From IMG/VR virus record IMGVR_UViG_3300049432_000209, positions 1 to 41,908 of that record: 41,908 nucleotides of DNA; one strand, 5' to 3'. A program made the translations under genes and the position numbers. The notes under the pieces are model-generated. The model worked only from the letters and a program-made list of their open reading frames with translations. It did no database searches and was not told the origin of the DNA. The DNA comes from a virus. Shown here in pieces: positions 7,138 through 13,372 of this stretch (position 1 is the stretch's first letter; every line of letters begins with the position of its first letter).

Positions 7138-8025
7138 ATGAAAAAGAGTTTTACAGCAGCACTCGAAGTTTTGAACCGACGCCGCTTGGCGCGTCGTAAC
7201 TTCCTGACCGACTACCTGGGCGGCAGCGCGGACAATCGCCGTAAGGAAATTTACGACCTTTCTGCGCTCGAATACCTCACTTGCTACCCGCCCGATGGCG
7301 ACGGCGTTTTTGAACGCTCCTATCCCCGCCAATTCTTCCGTATCTACAGCAAGGGATTGAAGGCTGACCGCGCTCTAAGAGCGGTAGGCATCGAGCCTAT
7401 CAAGCATCCTGATATTGGCGAGCAGTTCTGGCACCAGATGCTCATTGACGACATCGTTATGTCGTTTGAAATCGCAGCCAAGCAAGCCGGGCTTCCCTTT
7501 AAAGACCAGTACGAAATCTTAGGCGACAAGCCGCTAGAGCTGCCCTGCAAAATATCTTTCACGTTTCCGTCTACCGGCAAGACTCATACCTCAGAGCGTG
7601 CGCTGTGTCCTGACGCGCTCTTTGCGATTGGCGACACCTACTTTGCGGTAGAGGCTGACCGCGGCACCGAGCCGATAGAGCGCTCCAACCTCAACCAGAC
7701 GAGCTACCTGCGAAAGTTTTTGCAGTACGCCTACGCCTTGAAGGGCGGGACGTACAAAACCGAATGGGGCATCCCAAACTTGATGGTGCTGCACATCTCG
7801 ACCAGGCCAGAACGCACCAAAGGCCTCATGGCTTTCATGGAGAAGCTGGGAGCCAAGTCGCAGAGCCAGTGCTTCAAGCCCGCGCCGTCGCTGTCTTCAA
7901 CTGTGAAGGCGCCCAAGCCCTTTCTTACCCTGCTTACCGACCCGTACGAGCGAGTCGGCCACCCGCCGTTCATCATAGGAGAGAACCATGGACGACAAGA
8001 TAAATCGACTGATCGAGCTGCGTGA
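7138..8025 (+). CDS. Replication-relaxation family protein
   Basis: A 295-residue protein resembling the Replic_Relax family (PF13814), found on plasmids and conjugative elements and thought to act in DNA relaxation or replication initiation. Supporting motifs are an N-terminal winged-helix-like region (about 1-50), WHQMLIDDIV (98-107), then PDALFAI (159-165) and YFAVEADRGTEP (168-179) followed by YLRKFLQYA. The PD...ExD spacing recalls nuclease-like folds, but I make no catalytic claim. ATG 7138 with TAGGAGGC is preferred over the GTG at 7087. The last 38 nt overlap the zinc-knuckle gene. It probably works with the two upstream ATPases on element DNA. Confidence 0.65.
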   Translation: MKKSFTAALEVLNRRRLARRNFLTDYLGGSADNRRKEIYDLSALEYLTCYPPDGDGVFERSYPRQFFRIYSKGLKADRALRAVGIEPIKHPDIGEQFWHQMLIDDIVMSFEIAAKQAGLPFKDQYEILGDKPLELPCKISFTFPSTGKTHTSERALCPDALFAIGDTYFAVEADRGTEPIERSNLNQTSYLRKFLQYAYALKGGTYKTEWGIPNLMVLHISTRPERTKGLMAFMEKLGAKSQSQCFKPAPSLSSTVKAPKPFLTLLTDPYERVGHPPFIIGENHGRQDKSTDRAA

Positions 8026-8164
8026 CATCCGCAACAAGGCGACGGCTGAAATCGAAGCCATACTCGGCGGCGGCGAAACGAAAGAAAGGAAGGCCGTTAC
8101 GTGTTCGGCCTGCGGAACCGCAGGACATACTGCGCGGACATGCCCGACGAAAGCGGGGACGTGA
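7988..8164 (+). CDS. Small CCHC zinc-knuckle protein
   Basis: Encodes 58 residues. Residues 1-35 are helical and charged. The C-terminal CSACGTAGHTARTC (39-52) is an exact C-x2-C-x4-H-x4-C zinc knuckle, a fold that binds single-stranded nucleic acid. The start overlaps the replication-relaxation gene and has AGGAGAG upstream, so the two are probably coupled. A nucleic-acid-binding accessory role in DNA relaxation or transfer is a reasonable inference. The stop codon overlaps a promoter-like element. Confidence 0.7.
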   Translation: MDDKINRLIELRDIRNKATAEIEAILGGGETKERKAVTCSACGTAGHTARTCPTKAGT

Positions 8165-8170
8165 TATAAT
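8162..8170 (+). promoter_or_regulatory. Extended -10 promoter, TGA-TATAAT
   Basis: CGTGATATAATTTAA is a perfect extended -10. It overlaps the stop codon of the zinc-knuckle gene. The only thing downstream on this strand is a terminator at 8197-8220, so any transcript would be about 45 nt. Confidence 0.55.
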
Positions 8171-8176
8171 TTAAAG

Positions 8177-8220
8177 GCTCTTACGGCATGAAAAATCCCG
8201 CCTCAACAGCGGGGTTTTTT
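8177..8220 (+). ncRNA. Candidate very short RNA
   Basis: Predicted from the perfect extended -10 at 8162-8170 and the terminator ending at 8220. It repeats the arrangement at 2910-2990. It could be a tiny regulatory RNA, or the promoter could serve antitermination-dependent readthrough. There is no direct evidence of transcription. Confidence 0.25.
8192..8220. terminator. Bidirectional terminator
   Basis: CCCGC (8197-8201) and GCGGG (8209-8213) with A-rich and T-rich flanks. It separates the rightward block from the leftward gene ending at 8226 and can serve both strands. Confidence 0.8.
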
Positions 8221-8225
8221 GTTAT

Positions 8226-8432
8226 TCAAGCCTGACTAATAAACATCTCCGCTCTTTCGAGCACCTTCGCTGCGTTCAGCAGATCGCCAGCACCGAGTTG
8301 GTCGGTATCCTTCCAGTCCTCGCCGTCCTTGTAGGCTTTTGAAAGCACCGTGTTGTAGTGTTCACCGTTGAGCCACACGGTAGCGGTGACGTAACCGAGG
8401 CGATACTTCGCGACGGGTTGGTTTTTTGCCAT
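8226..8432 (-). CDS. Conserved small protein of phages and plasmids
   Basis: Encodes 68 residues. It has a compact beta-rich N-terminus (AKYRLGYVTATVWLNGEHYN) and a C-terminal helix (GAGDLLNAAKVLERAEMFIS). Proteins with this layout and a central YKDG..WKDT segment recur in mobile elements of many bacteria; I recognise the pattern but know of no function. An AAGGAGA lies before the ATG. It is the only leftward gene in the first 12 kb, convergent with the zinc-knuckle gene across a shared terminator. Confidence 0.75.
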   Translation of the reverse strand: MAKNQPVAKYRLGYVTATVWLNGEHYNTVLSKAYKDGEDWKDTDQLGAGDLLNAAKVLERAEMFISQA

Positions 8433-8574
8433 AGCAATTCTCCTTCCCGCTGTTGGTTGACGTGCGGGCGGCTGGGATTGGCCGCCGAGTGTTAGCCAGA
8501 GGCCATCCTAGCTTCACGGCCGTTTGCTTGCGTCTGTTCCCAGCAGTCCACACACCAACCGCCATCTGCCTGAA

Positions 8575-8583
8575 TGGTACAAT
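8575..8583 (+). promoter_or_regulatory. Extended -10 promoter, TGG-TACAAT
   Basis: AATGGTACAATG fits the element's recurring promoter pattern and would give a leader of about 38 nt for the primase-like gene at 8627. Confidence 0.45.
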
Positions 8584-8626
8584 GAAAGGAGAAAAGTACC
8601 CACCGCGTTGTCAACAGGAGGAGGCG

Positions 8627-9412
8627 ATGCCATTCGTAGATTTTGCAGCAGTCAAAACGCGTGTGACCATCGAAGAAACCGCCCACAAGCTAGGATTAGA
8701 GCTAAAGCCGTCCGCTGGAAAACTACGGTGCGCGTGCCCCGTACATGGCGGCGGCGACCGTGCAATCGTCATCACGCCTGAGAAGGGATTGTTTTGTTGC
8801 TTTGGCAGCAAGCCCATGGCCGGTGGCGATCAGATACAGCTTGTCGCGCACATCAGGCAAATTCCGGTTAAGGAAGCAGCCGCGTTTTTGGATGGTACTG
8901 TTCCGCAGTCGCGGAATGACAGTCCACAACACAAGGCTTCTTCAACACTTCCCACAAGCCCCCCGGGAAGGAAGCCAGGGTTCGACGTAGACGCTTATGC
9001 GTCGAAGTTGGATCCTGGTGCTCCCGCCTTGGTACCGCTTGGCATCTCTGCGGAAACGCTGAAGGCATGGAGGGCCGGTTATTCAAACTCCGGTACCAAC
9101 CGAGGACGCCTGGCGATCGCGCTGCATGACCGCGACGGCAATACCATTGGCTTTGCCGGTCGAGCGCTCGGCAACGAACAGCCAAGCATCACGATCCCCA
9201 ACGGCATCAATCCGCAGGAGATCATCTTCGGCAGCGAGCGTGTAGAGGAAGGCACCCTGTACCTGGTGCGCGACGTGCTCGACGTGCTGAAGGCTCATGA
9301 AAGCGGCGTGACCAACTGCGTCTGCTTTTTGACCGAAATATCGGCCCTGCAGGTCGAAATGCTTGCGGCGCTTATGACGAATAAACGCTGTGATTCCATC
9401 GAGTTGTTTTGA
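8627..9412 (+). CDS. Degenerate DnaG-like primase
   Basis: A 261-residue protein with the DnaG layout. The CHC2-type zinc-binding region spans about 33-75, but with C37-x2-H40 and C58-x2-Ser61, so the fourth ligand is missing. A linker (90-130) is followed by a DnaG core-like N-terminal segment with RLAIALHDRDGNTIGFAGRAL (161-181). The toprim start reads LVRDVLDVLKAHESG (213-227) where active primases have VEG..D, so the catalytic Glu is absent. The chain ends before the usual DxD. It may bind DNA without making primers. The ATG at 8627 follows AGGAGGAGG. A terminator follows the gene. Confidence 0.75.
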   Translation: MPFVDFAAVKTRVTIEETAHKLGLELKPSAGKLRCACPVHGGGDRAIVITPEKGLFCCFGSKPMAGGDQIQLVAHIRQIPVKEAAAFLDGTVPQSRNDSPQHKASSTLPTSPPGRKPGFDVDAYASKLDPGAPALVPLGISAETLKAWRAGYSNSGTNRGRLAIALHDRDGNTIGFAGRALGNEQPSITIPNGINPQEIIFGSERVEEGTLYLVRDVLDVLKAHESGVTNCVCFLTEISALQVEMLAALMTNKRCDSIELF

Positions 9413-9418
9413 ACTTTT

Positions 9419-9446
9419 GTCCCCACCATGAGGGGACTGTTTTTTG
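9419..9446 (+). terminator. Terminator after primase-like gene
   Basis: GTCCCC (9419-9424) and GGGGAC (9432-9437) with a 7-nt loop, then TG and a run of six T. Confidence 0.75.
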
Positions 9447-9488
9447 GACGCAACTTGCGGTATGCTCTGTACCGAGTTGAGGTTTTCA

Positions 9489-10085
9489 ATGCAGAAACGG
9501 TCGTCCAGAAGGTATCGGCTGTGGGGTCATAAGATCGGCTTCGGCTTAGCGCTGTCCTTCATTTCAACCGTGTTCGTCACATATCCCACCGTCAAAGGGT
9601 TAGACGCTCTGACAACGACGTTGTTCGGGCCGTCGGCATCATCCCAACAAGCTGCGGTCGCGCCGTCGTTAAATCCAGGTCATACAGATTACAAATACAA
9701 CGATCCCGGTCACACGGACTACAAATACGTAGGTTCAAGCGTTGGCAGTTCCGACAGTGTGCGCCGAGCCTCCTCTGACACTCGCACATTCTATAGCCCT
9801 GACACTCGCACATTCTATAGCGGCTCGTCTGATATCAGCGCCTTCGACAGCGGATCGTACGACATCAGCCCCTTCGATAGCGGCTCGTATAACATTTCAC
9901 CTAAATCTAAACCTCCCGCCCTTCCCCCGAAAAAGAGTTCGGCCAATAATGCAATTAATTATGGTGGCAGTTTCGCAGATTTAGCTGTTTACGTGTCCGC
10001 CCCAGTTCGCCGTAATTATGGCTCTTACAGCTCGACGCCACTTGACTACGGGTCTTACGTTTCAGCGCCTATAAAGCGTCTCTAG
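9489..10085 (+). CDS. Tyr/Ser-rich repeat protein, membrane-anchored
   Basis: A 198-residue protein. The basic N-terminus (MQKRSSRRYRLWGHK) and a hydrophobic helix at about 17-36 anchor it in the inner membrane or act as an uncleaved signal. The rest is low-complexity and made of four short repeat types: GHTDYKY twice, DTRTFYS twice, SGS-DIS-FD about three times, and YGSY-S-P near the C-terminus. Tyrosine is strongly enriched. The region is probably disordered and surface-exposed. The start has GAGG 6 nt upstream. I recognise no family. A role in cell-surface alteration is only a guess. Confidence 0.65.
   Translation: MQKRSSRRYRLWGHKIGFGLALSFISTVFVTYPTVKGLDALTTTLFGPSASSQQAAVAPSLNPGHTDYKYNDPGHTDYKYVGSSVGSSDSVRRASSDTRTFYSPDTRTFYSGSSDISAFDSGSYDISPFDSGSYNISPKSKPPALPPKKSSANNAINYGGSFADLAVYVSAPVRRNYGSYSSTPLDYGSYVSAPIKRL
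9676..9903 (+). repeat. Consecutive short coding tandem repeats
   Basis: Three unlike tandem duplications lie side by side in one frame: two GHTDYKY units (9676-9729), two nearly exact DTRTFYS units (9778-9822), and about three units of 36-39 nt encoding SGS-DIS-FD (9823-9903). Third-position differences in the first and third sets show they are older; the middle pair is almost identical and looks recent. Confidence 0.75.
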
Positions 10086-10170
10086 CTCAACCTTCATCTC
10101 GGTAGAACGATGCCTGCTCTTGACAGAACGTCGGAAACAATCCCGCGTGTGCAAAAGGGGACAACTTTTC

Positions 10171-10198
10171 TTGACGAGTTTTGTCTTAGCGGTAAGAT
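10171..10198 (+). promoter_or_regulatory. Sigma70-like promoter of small-gene chain
   Basis: TTGACG (10171-10176), a 16-nt spacer and TAAGAT (10193-10198). It lies upstream of the chain of small genes starting at 10232. It is the most canonical -35/-10 pair on the plus strand of the element. Confidence 0.55.
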
Positions 10199-10231
10199 GA
10201 GTAGGTACAAGGTTTTTAATTAAACAGATTT

Positions 10232-10336
10232 ATGGAAAAGAAGATTGCAGTTTGGTGCAAGTGCCAGGACGAGCTTGAAGGGGACCGTTCGGCAGTAGAT
10301 TACGCAGACGCTAACCCTGACATGTATGAAGGCTAG
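10232..10336 (+). CDS. Very small protein, first of chain
   Basis: Encodes 34 residues (MEKKIAVWCKCQDELEGDRS at the start) with one CKC pair and an acidic tail. No Shine-Dalgarno is visible before the ATG; the leader is AT-rich (TAAACAGATTT). Its stop overlaps the start of the next gene by 11 nt, which supports it as a translated member of the chain. Function unknown. Confidence 0.55.
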   Translation: MEKKIAVWCKCQDELEGDRSAVDYADANPDMYEG

Positions 10337-10556
10337 CGACTGGGCCGCGTATCAAAGACGCGAGCGCGAGCGGGAAGAAATGACGGAGACCCTCAACCGT
10401 GGTGTCCGCGAGATAAATAAGAACTTGAACGAACTGGAGGGCTGGGGCGACCGCATCATGCGGGCGATACTTGCTCCAGCGGGCAAGGATGCGAAGCTGT
10501 GGTTCAATAACCAATCAACTAAAAACGGAGGCGCACATTACAAGCGCGAACAATAA
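10326..10556 (+). CDS. Small charged helical protein
   Basis: Encodes 76 residues. Positions 5-50 are rich in Arg and Glu with heptad-like spacing (YQRREREREEMTETLNRGVREINKNL), predicting a coiled coil. It starts inside the end of the preceding gene without a Shine-Dalgarno, so translation is probably coupled. No family was recognised. Confidence 0.6.
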   Translation: MKASDWAAYQRREREREEMTETLNRGVREINKNLNELEGWGDRIMRAILAPAGKDAKLWFNNQSTKNGGAHYKREQ

Positions 10557-10559
10557 TCT

Positions 10560-10763
10560 ATGGACTACCAAATACTAGCAGCGCATCTCTCGAAGTTCAT
10601 CACACAGCAAGAAGAAATAGCAGGGCTTTGGGATGGCGATAAGCCAGGCACCGCCGAGGACAACGCGCACACCGCGTCTGACCTCATCGAGTTGGCACAG
10701 CCACTCCTCGACCAATTAAAAAAACTAATCGCCAACGAGGATTTTACGCCTCCGCTAAAATAA
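10560..10763 (+). CDS. Small acidic phage protein
   Basis: Encodes 67 residues, acidic and helical, with a central DGDKPGTAEDNAHTASDLIELAQ and a Leu/Lys-rich C-terminus. It begins 3 nt after the previous stop with AT-rich sequence and no Shine-Dalgarno, the usual pattern in this phage. Small helical proteins like this are common in phage early regions; the function is unknown. Confidence 0.6.
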   Translation: MDYQILAAHLSKFITQQEEIAGLWDGDKPGTAEDNAHTASDLIELAQPLLDQLKKLIANEDFTPPLK

Positions 10764-10765
10764 TT

Positions 10766-10954
10766 ATGGACACCAAAGAAGCAGGCCGCCTAGGCGGTAA
10801 AGCACGAGCCGCGAAACTCTCACCGGAGCGCCTCAAAGAGATAGCAACGAAGGCTTCTCACTCTCGTAAGAACTGGCCGGAGAAGCTTTACACGGTCGAG
10901 TGTGATGTAGAGGGATGCAAGATTACCAACGGTCACGAACACACGAACGTATGA
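10766..10954 (+). CDS. KGG-like small protein with Cys/His tail
   Basis: Encodes 62 residues. The N-terminus (KEAGRLGGKARAAKLSPERL) resembles stress-related KGG-type motifs and the GGxARAxxLSPERR segment common in phage and plasmid proteins. The tail VECDVEGCKITNGHEHTNV has two Cys and two His and could bind a metal. The start follows a TAATT leader with no Shine-Dalgarno. The TGA overlaps the next ATG by 4 nt. Confidence 0.6.
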   Translation: MDTKEAGRLGGKARAAKLSPERLKEIATKASHSRKNWPEKLYTVECDVEGCKITNGHEHTNV

Positions 10955-11496
10955 ACCAAGAGAACTGTTGTGATAAATGCATAGGGCCAGGGAACTTAGC
11001 GAACGAGTGTACCAACCCTTCTTGCCCCTGCCATTTCCCCAGTAGCCGAGAGAAGCAGGAGTGCGATTGTTCCAAAGACGTAAATATTGGCCTTTGCCAT
11101 GACCACTATGCACAACCATCCGCAGAGTGGGAGAAGGAGTTCGATAAAGTTGCACTCGAAAGTTTTTGGATGGAACTAAAAACTTCCAAAGAAATATACG
11201 CGCTCTGTCTACCTCTCAAATCTTTCATCCGCAAAGTAGTTGAGCAAGCAGAACACTCCGCCATGCTCCGACAGCGACAGTACGACGACAGGTTGTTTGA
11301 AAAGGCAGTTGAACAGGCGCGTGCCGCTACTCTTAAAGAAGTGGTGGAGATGATAGAGGGGATGACGAATAACGGCGACAAAAAAGAGTTGTCATACTTG
11401 GACGTGGTGCTTACCGACCCGTACCAACTTCTCGGCTACAACTCCGCCCTCTCCGACCTCAAGCAGTCCATTACACGCTTAACTGAAAAGAAATGA
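10951..11496 (+). CDS. Cys-rich N-terminus, helical phage protein
   Basis: Encodes 181 residues. The first 55 contain many Cys and two His (CCDKCIG, CTNPSCPCHF, CDCSKD, LCHDHY), suggesting one or two structural zinc sites. The remainder is helical and charged and includes a likely coiled coil. ATG 10951 is chosen because it overlaps the previous stop (ATGA); the longer frame from 10915 would run inside that gene. No family was identified. A DNA- or protein-binding adaptor is plausible. Confidence 0.6.
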   Translation: MNQENCCDKCIGPGNLANECTNPSCPCHFPSSREKQECDCSKDVNIGLCHDHYAQPSAEWEKEFDKVALESFWMELKTSKEIYALCLPLKSFIRKVVEQAEHSAMLRQRQYDDRLFEKAVEQARAATLKEVVEMIEGMTNNGDKKELSYLDVVLTDPYQLLGYNSALSDLKQSITRLTEKK

Positions 11497-11762
11497 ACAA
11501 AGACACACTAGGCGGGAGGTTAGAAGAAGCGTTAAAGCGAGCTTGGTTTATTTCTGCAACAGGAAAAACAGAAGTACCGCCTATAGTTGCGAGCGTAGTA
11601 ACATCCTTTCTAAGAGAAGAACTGGAACGGCTGGCGGTGGAGGTGGAGGGCTGTAAAATTCCCGTAATGAAAGGACACGTTGACCCCGAAGAATATGAAA
11701 ATATTATTGGCAATAACGCAGCACTTGCAACAGCCGCCGCCCTTATGCGCTCTAAGGCATAA
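11493..11762 (+). CDS. Small phage protein
   Basis: Encodes 89 residues with helical segments (SFLREELERLAVEVEGCKI and NNAALATAAALMRSKA) and an acidic VDPEEYENIIG motif. Similar short proteins are frequent in phages and have no known function. It overlaps the previous gene by 4 nt, consistent with coupled translation in the chain. Confidence 0.6.
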   Translation: MNKDTLGGRLEEALKRAWFISATGKTEVPPIVASVVTSFLREELERLAVEVEGCKIPVMKGHVDPEEYENIIGNNAALATAAALMRSKA

Positions 11763-11770
11763 GAACTTAT

Positions 11771-11914
11771 ATGACCGACCTTATCAAAGAAAAATATGGC
11801 GGAGAGTTAAGTGCGGTACCTCCTACGTCACCAGCTGACTGGTTTGCAATATTGAACCGCCTTTACGGAGAAGCTTACGACAAGATATACGACTATAAAA
11901 CAAAAGAACTATGA
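11771..11914 (+). CDS. Very small protein
   Basis: Encodes 47 residues, with aromatic and charged content (PADWFAILNRLYGEAYDKIY). It sits 8 nt after one gene and overlaps the next by 4 nt (ATGA), the same spacing rules as its neighbours, which is the main support. No Shine-Dalgarno is visible. Function unknown. Confidence 0.55.
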   Translation: MTDLIKEKYGGELSAVPPTSPADWFAILNRLYGEAYDKIYDYKTKEL

Positions 11915-12228
11915 TTCCAAAACTTGCGATTGAAAAGGCGATAGAGGGAGGGTGGGAACACTCAATAGGTGGAGTGCAATTAGGTATTGAAAATGGAGAA
12001 GCTGGCCACTCACTTTTTGAGTATGCTTTTGTTCTTGACCCAAACTTCTGGACTTGTCTCGGTAAAAGTTTGGGATGGAAGGATACAGATAGCTACGACA
12101 CAGCCCAGGGTTGGAGAACCGTAATGAGGGGAAAACAAGAGTGGGTTTATCACGCCTACCGTTTCTACGACCTCACCCACCAAGGCAAAAGCACCGACGA
12201 ATTCTGGCAAGAAATCTTGGCCGTATAA
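11911..12228 (+). CDS. Conserved phage hypothetical protein
   Basis: Encodes 105 residues. It has a helical start (IPKLAIEKAIEGGW), then DPNFWTCLGKSLGW and a C-terminal HAYRFYDLTHQGKSTDEFWQEIL. Proteins ending in this FWxxxL pattern recur in phages and have no assigned role as far as I know. Its start overlaps the previous stop by 4 nt. Confidence 0.65.
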   Translation: MIPKLAIEKAIEGGWEHSIGGVQLGIENGEAGHSLFEYAFVLDPNFWTCLGKSLGWKDTDSYDTAQGWRTVMRGKQEWVYHAYRFYDLTHQGKSTDEFWQEILAV

Positions 12229-12264
12229 TTAACCACAGTCGTTCCTCGTACCGTGGAGGTGACT

Positions 12265-12426
12265 GTGGCAGAACGCATCGCAAACTTTCTTGGCTGGCTT
12301 CTCACCCTTCTCTTAGGCGTGTTCATCGGCATGCTGTACATCTTCGCGGCGAATCCGAAGTGCTACTTCGAGCCGAACGACCTCATCCGCATTGCAGTCG
12401 CGATATTGTCGAATCTGACACCTTGA
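12265..12426 (+). CDS. Small single-pass membrane protein
   Basis: Encodes 53 residues from a GTG start with GGAGG 5 nt upstream. A transmembrane helix spans about 9-29 (LGWLLTLLLGVFIGMLYIFAA). The last 14 codons lie antisense to the end of the serine recombinase gene, so the original C-terminus may have been replaced when that gene arrived. Function unknown. Confidence 0.55.
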   Translation: MAERIANFLGWLLTLLLGVFIGMLYIFAANPKCYFEPNDLIRIAVAILSNLTP

Positions 12427-12934
12427 AGTCCTTGGCTATCGAAGCCACCTGCTCACCGGCAACCTTCCGCACACAGGCAAGGCGGCGCTGCTCTTGATCT
12501 AGCTTCGGACGACGGCCCAGCCGAACCCCCCTAGCAACCGCCCGAGCGCGGCCCTCGGCTGTCCTCGTCAGTATCAGCTCCCGCTCAAACTCTGCCAATC
12601 CGCCCAGGACTGTCAGCATCAGTCGGCCGTGCGCCGTCGTGGTGTCGGCCCAGATGTCGCCGAGGGACCGGAAGCCCGCGCTACGATCGCTCACGAGCGC
12701 CAGGATGTTTAGAAGGTCGCGGGTTGACCGTGCGAGCCGATCCAGCCGCGTTACCAGCACCAGGTCGCCGTTTCTTAGGCCGCGTAGCAGCTTCTTTAGC
12801 TCTGCGCGGTCTGTTTTTGCTCCGCTGACCTTTTCCCTGAAGATACGGGCGCAGCCAGCCGCTTCGAGCTGAGCCACTTGGTGCTCAAGCGCCTGCCCGT
12901 TGGTGCTGACCCGCGCGTAGCCGTAGAGATTCAT
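12383..12934 (-). CDS. Serine recombinase (resolvase/invertase)
   Basis: A 183-residue small serine recombinase. The N-terminal domain opens with LYGYARVSTNGQALEHQ, containing the catalytic Ser of the YxRVS motif. It continues with LVTRLDRLARSTRDLLNIL, containing the conserved Arg pair, and a long E-helix (AEFERELILTRTAEGRARA). The C-terminal helix-turn-helix is VASIAKDFKVSDSTISRL. It recombines DNA through a phosphoserine link at dimeric sites. ATG 12934 is chosen because the family starts there. A 20-bp repeat lies 6 nt upstream of the gene and its inverted copy 136 bp further on, so it may invert that segment or use it as a res site. It is GC-richer than the chain to its left and looks acquired. 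Confidence 0.88.
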   Translation of the reverse strand: MNLYGYARVSTNGQALEHQVAQLEAAGCARIFREKVSGAKTDRAELKKLLRGLRNGDLVLVTRLDRLARSTRDLLNILALVSDRSAGFRSLGDIWADTTTAHGRLMLTVLGGLAEFERELILTRTAEGRARAVARGVRLGRRPKLDQEQRRLACVRKVAGEQVASIAKDFKVSDSTISRLQCG

Positions 12935-12940
12935 AGGCGT

Positions 12941-13116
12941 GCAAAATTCTTGATTTCTGCAAGCGGCAGTTGAGAGAACGGTGAAAAAATCCGAAATGGC
13001 GAGCATTGGAGCCAGAAAAGCGGTTGTGCTGTAGCGTAGGAACCCATTCAGGTAGTTTATCAAATCTTTAGCAAATACAATGCTTTATGGGTGCGTCAGA
13101 AATCAAGAATTTTGCA
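12941..13116. repeat. Inverted 20-bp repeats bounding 136 bp
   Basis: TGCAAAATTCTTGATTTCTG at 12941-12960 has an exact inverted copy at 13097-13116. Each copy is itself an imperfect dyad around a central TT (CAAAATTC-TT-GATTTCTG), like crossover sites of serine invertases. The 136 bp between them has no gene but contains promoter-like hexamers in both orientations, for example TACAAT rightward and TTGTAT with TAAACT leftward. It lies between the recombinase and the divergent gene at 13154. Confidence 0.7.
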
Positions 13117-13153
13117 TCTAATCGTCCCTCGGTTGCACCGAAGGAGATTACGC

Positions 13154-13372
13154 GTGACAGTCCCATTCATCAGAACTCCGCTTGCTTTCCAGTGTGACGA
13201 CATCGATTGCGGGAAGCCTTTGGACAAGCCCGGCGTTACCTCGCCGTTAGACGGACGTGTGTTTTGCGATCACCGATGCGCCCTGCGGGATCACATTCGG
13301 ATGCGTTTGGTGGTCGCACCTCATCTAGTGCCGCTGCCTATTCCTCCGGCGCTGAAGCCTCGTCGCCACTAG
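13154..13372 (+). CDS. Small zinc-binding protein
   Basis: Encodes 72 residues from a GTG with AAGGAGA upstream. Four cysteines are spaced as two pairs (CDDIDC at 14-19 and CDHRC at 38-42), predicting a zinc ribbon-like fold; the rest is basic and Pro-rich. It reads away from the recombinase across the inverted-repeat segment, so its expression could depend on that segment's orientation. Its 3' end overlaps the convergent gene by 35 nt. Family unknown. Confidence 0.55.
   Translation: MTVPFIRTPLAFQCDDIDCGKPLDKPGVTSPLDGRVFCDHRCALRDHIRMRLVVAPHLVPLPIPPALKPRRH

Noticed and set aside
8192-8242. Small frame MKNPASTAGFFVIQA over the terminator
   Set aside because: It is the usual chance translation of a terminator hairpin; no Shine-Dalgarno and no neighbour support.
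9676-9903. CRISPR array
   Set aside because: Repeats are in-frame, of unequal length, lack spacers and lie inside a coding region.
12383-13063. Longer version of the serine recombinase starting at 13063
   Set aside because: The family begins at the LYGYARVS segment; the extra 43 residues are encoded by the candidate invertible segment and look non-coding.
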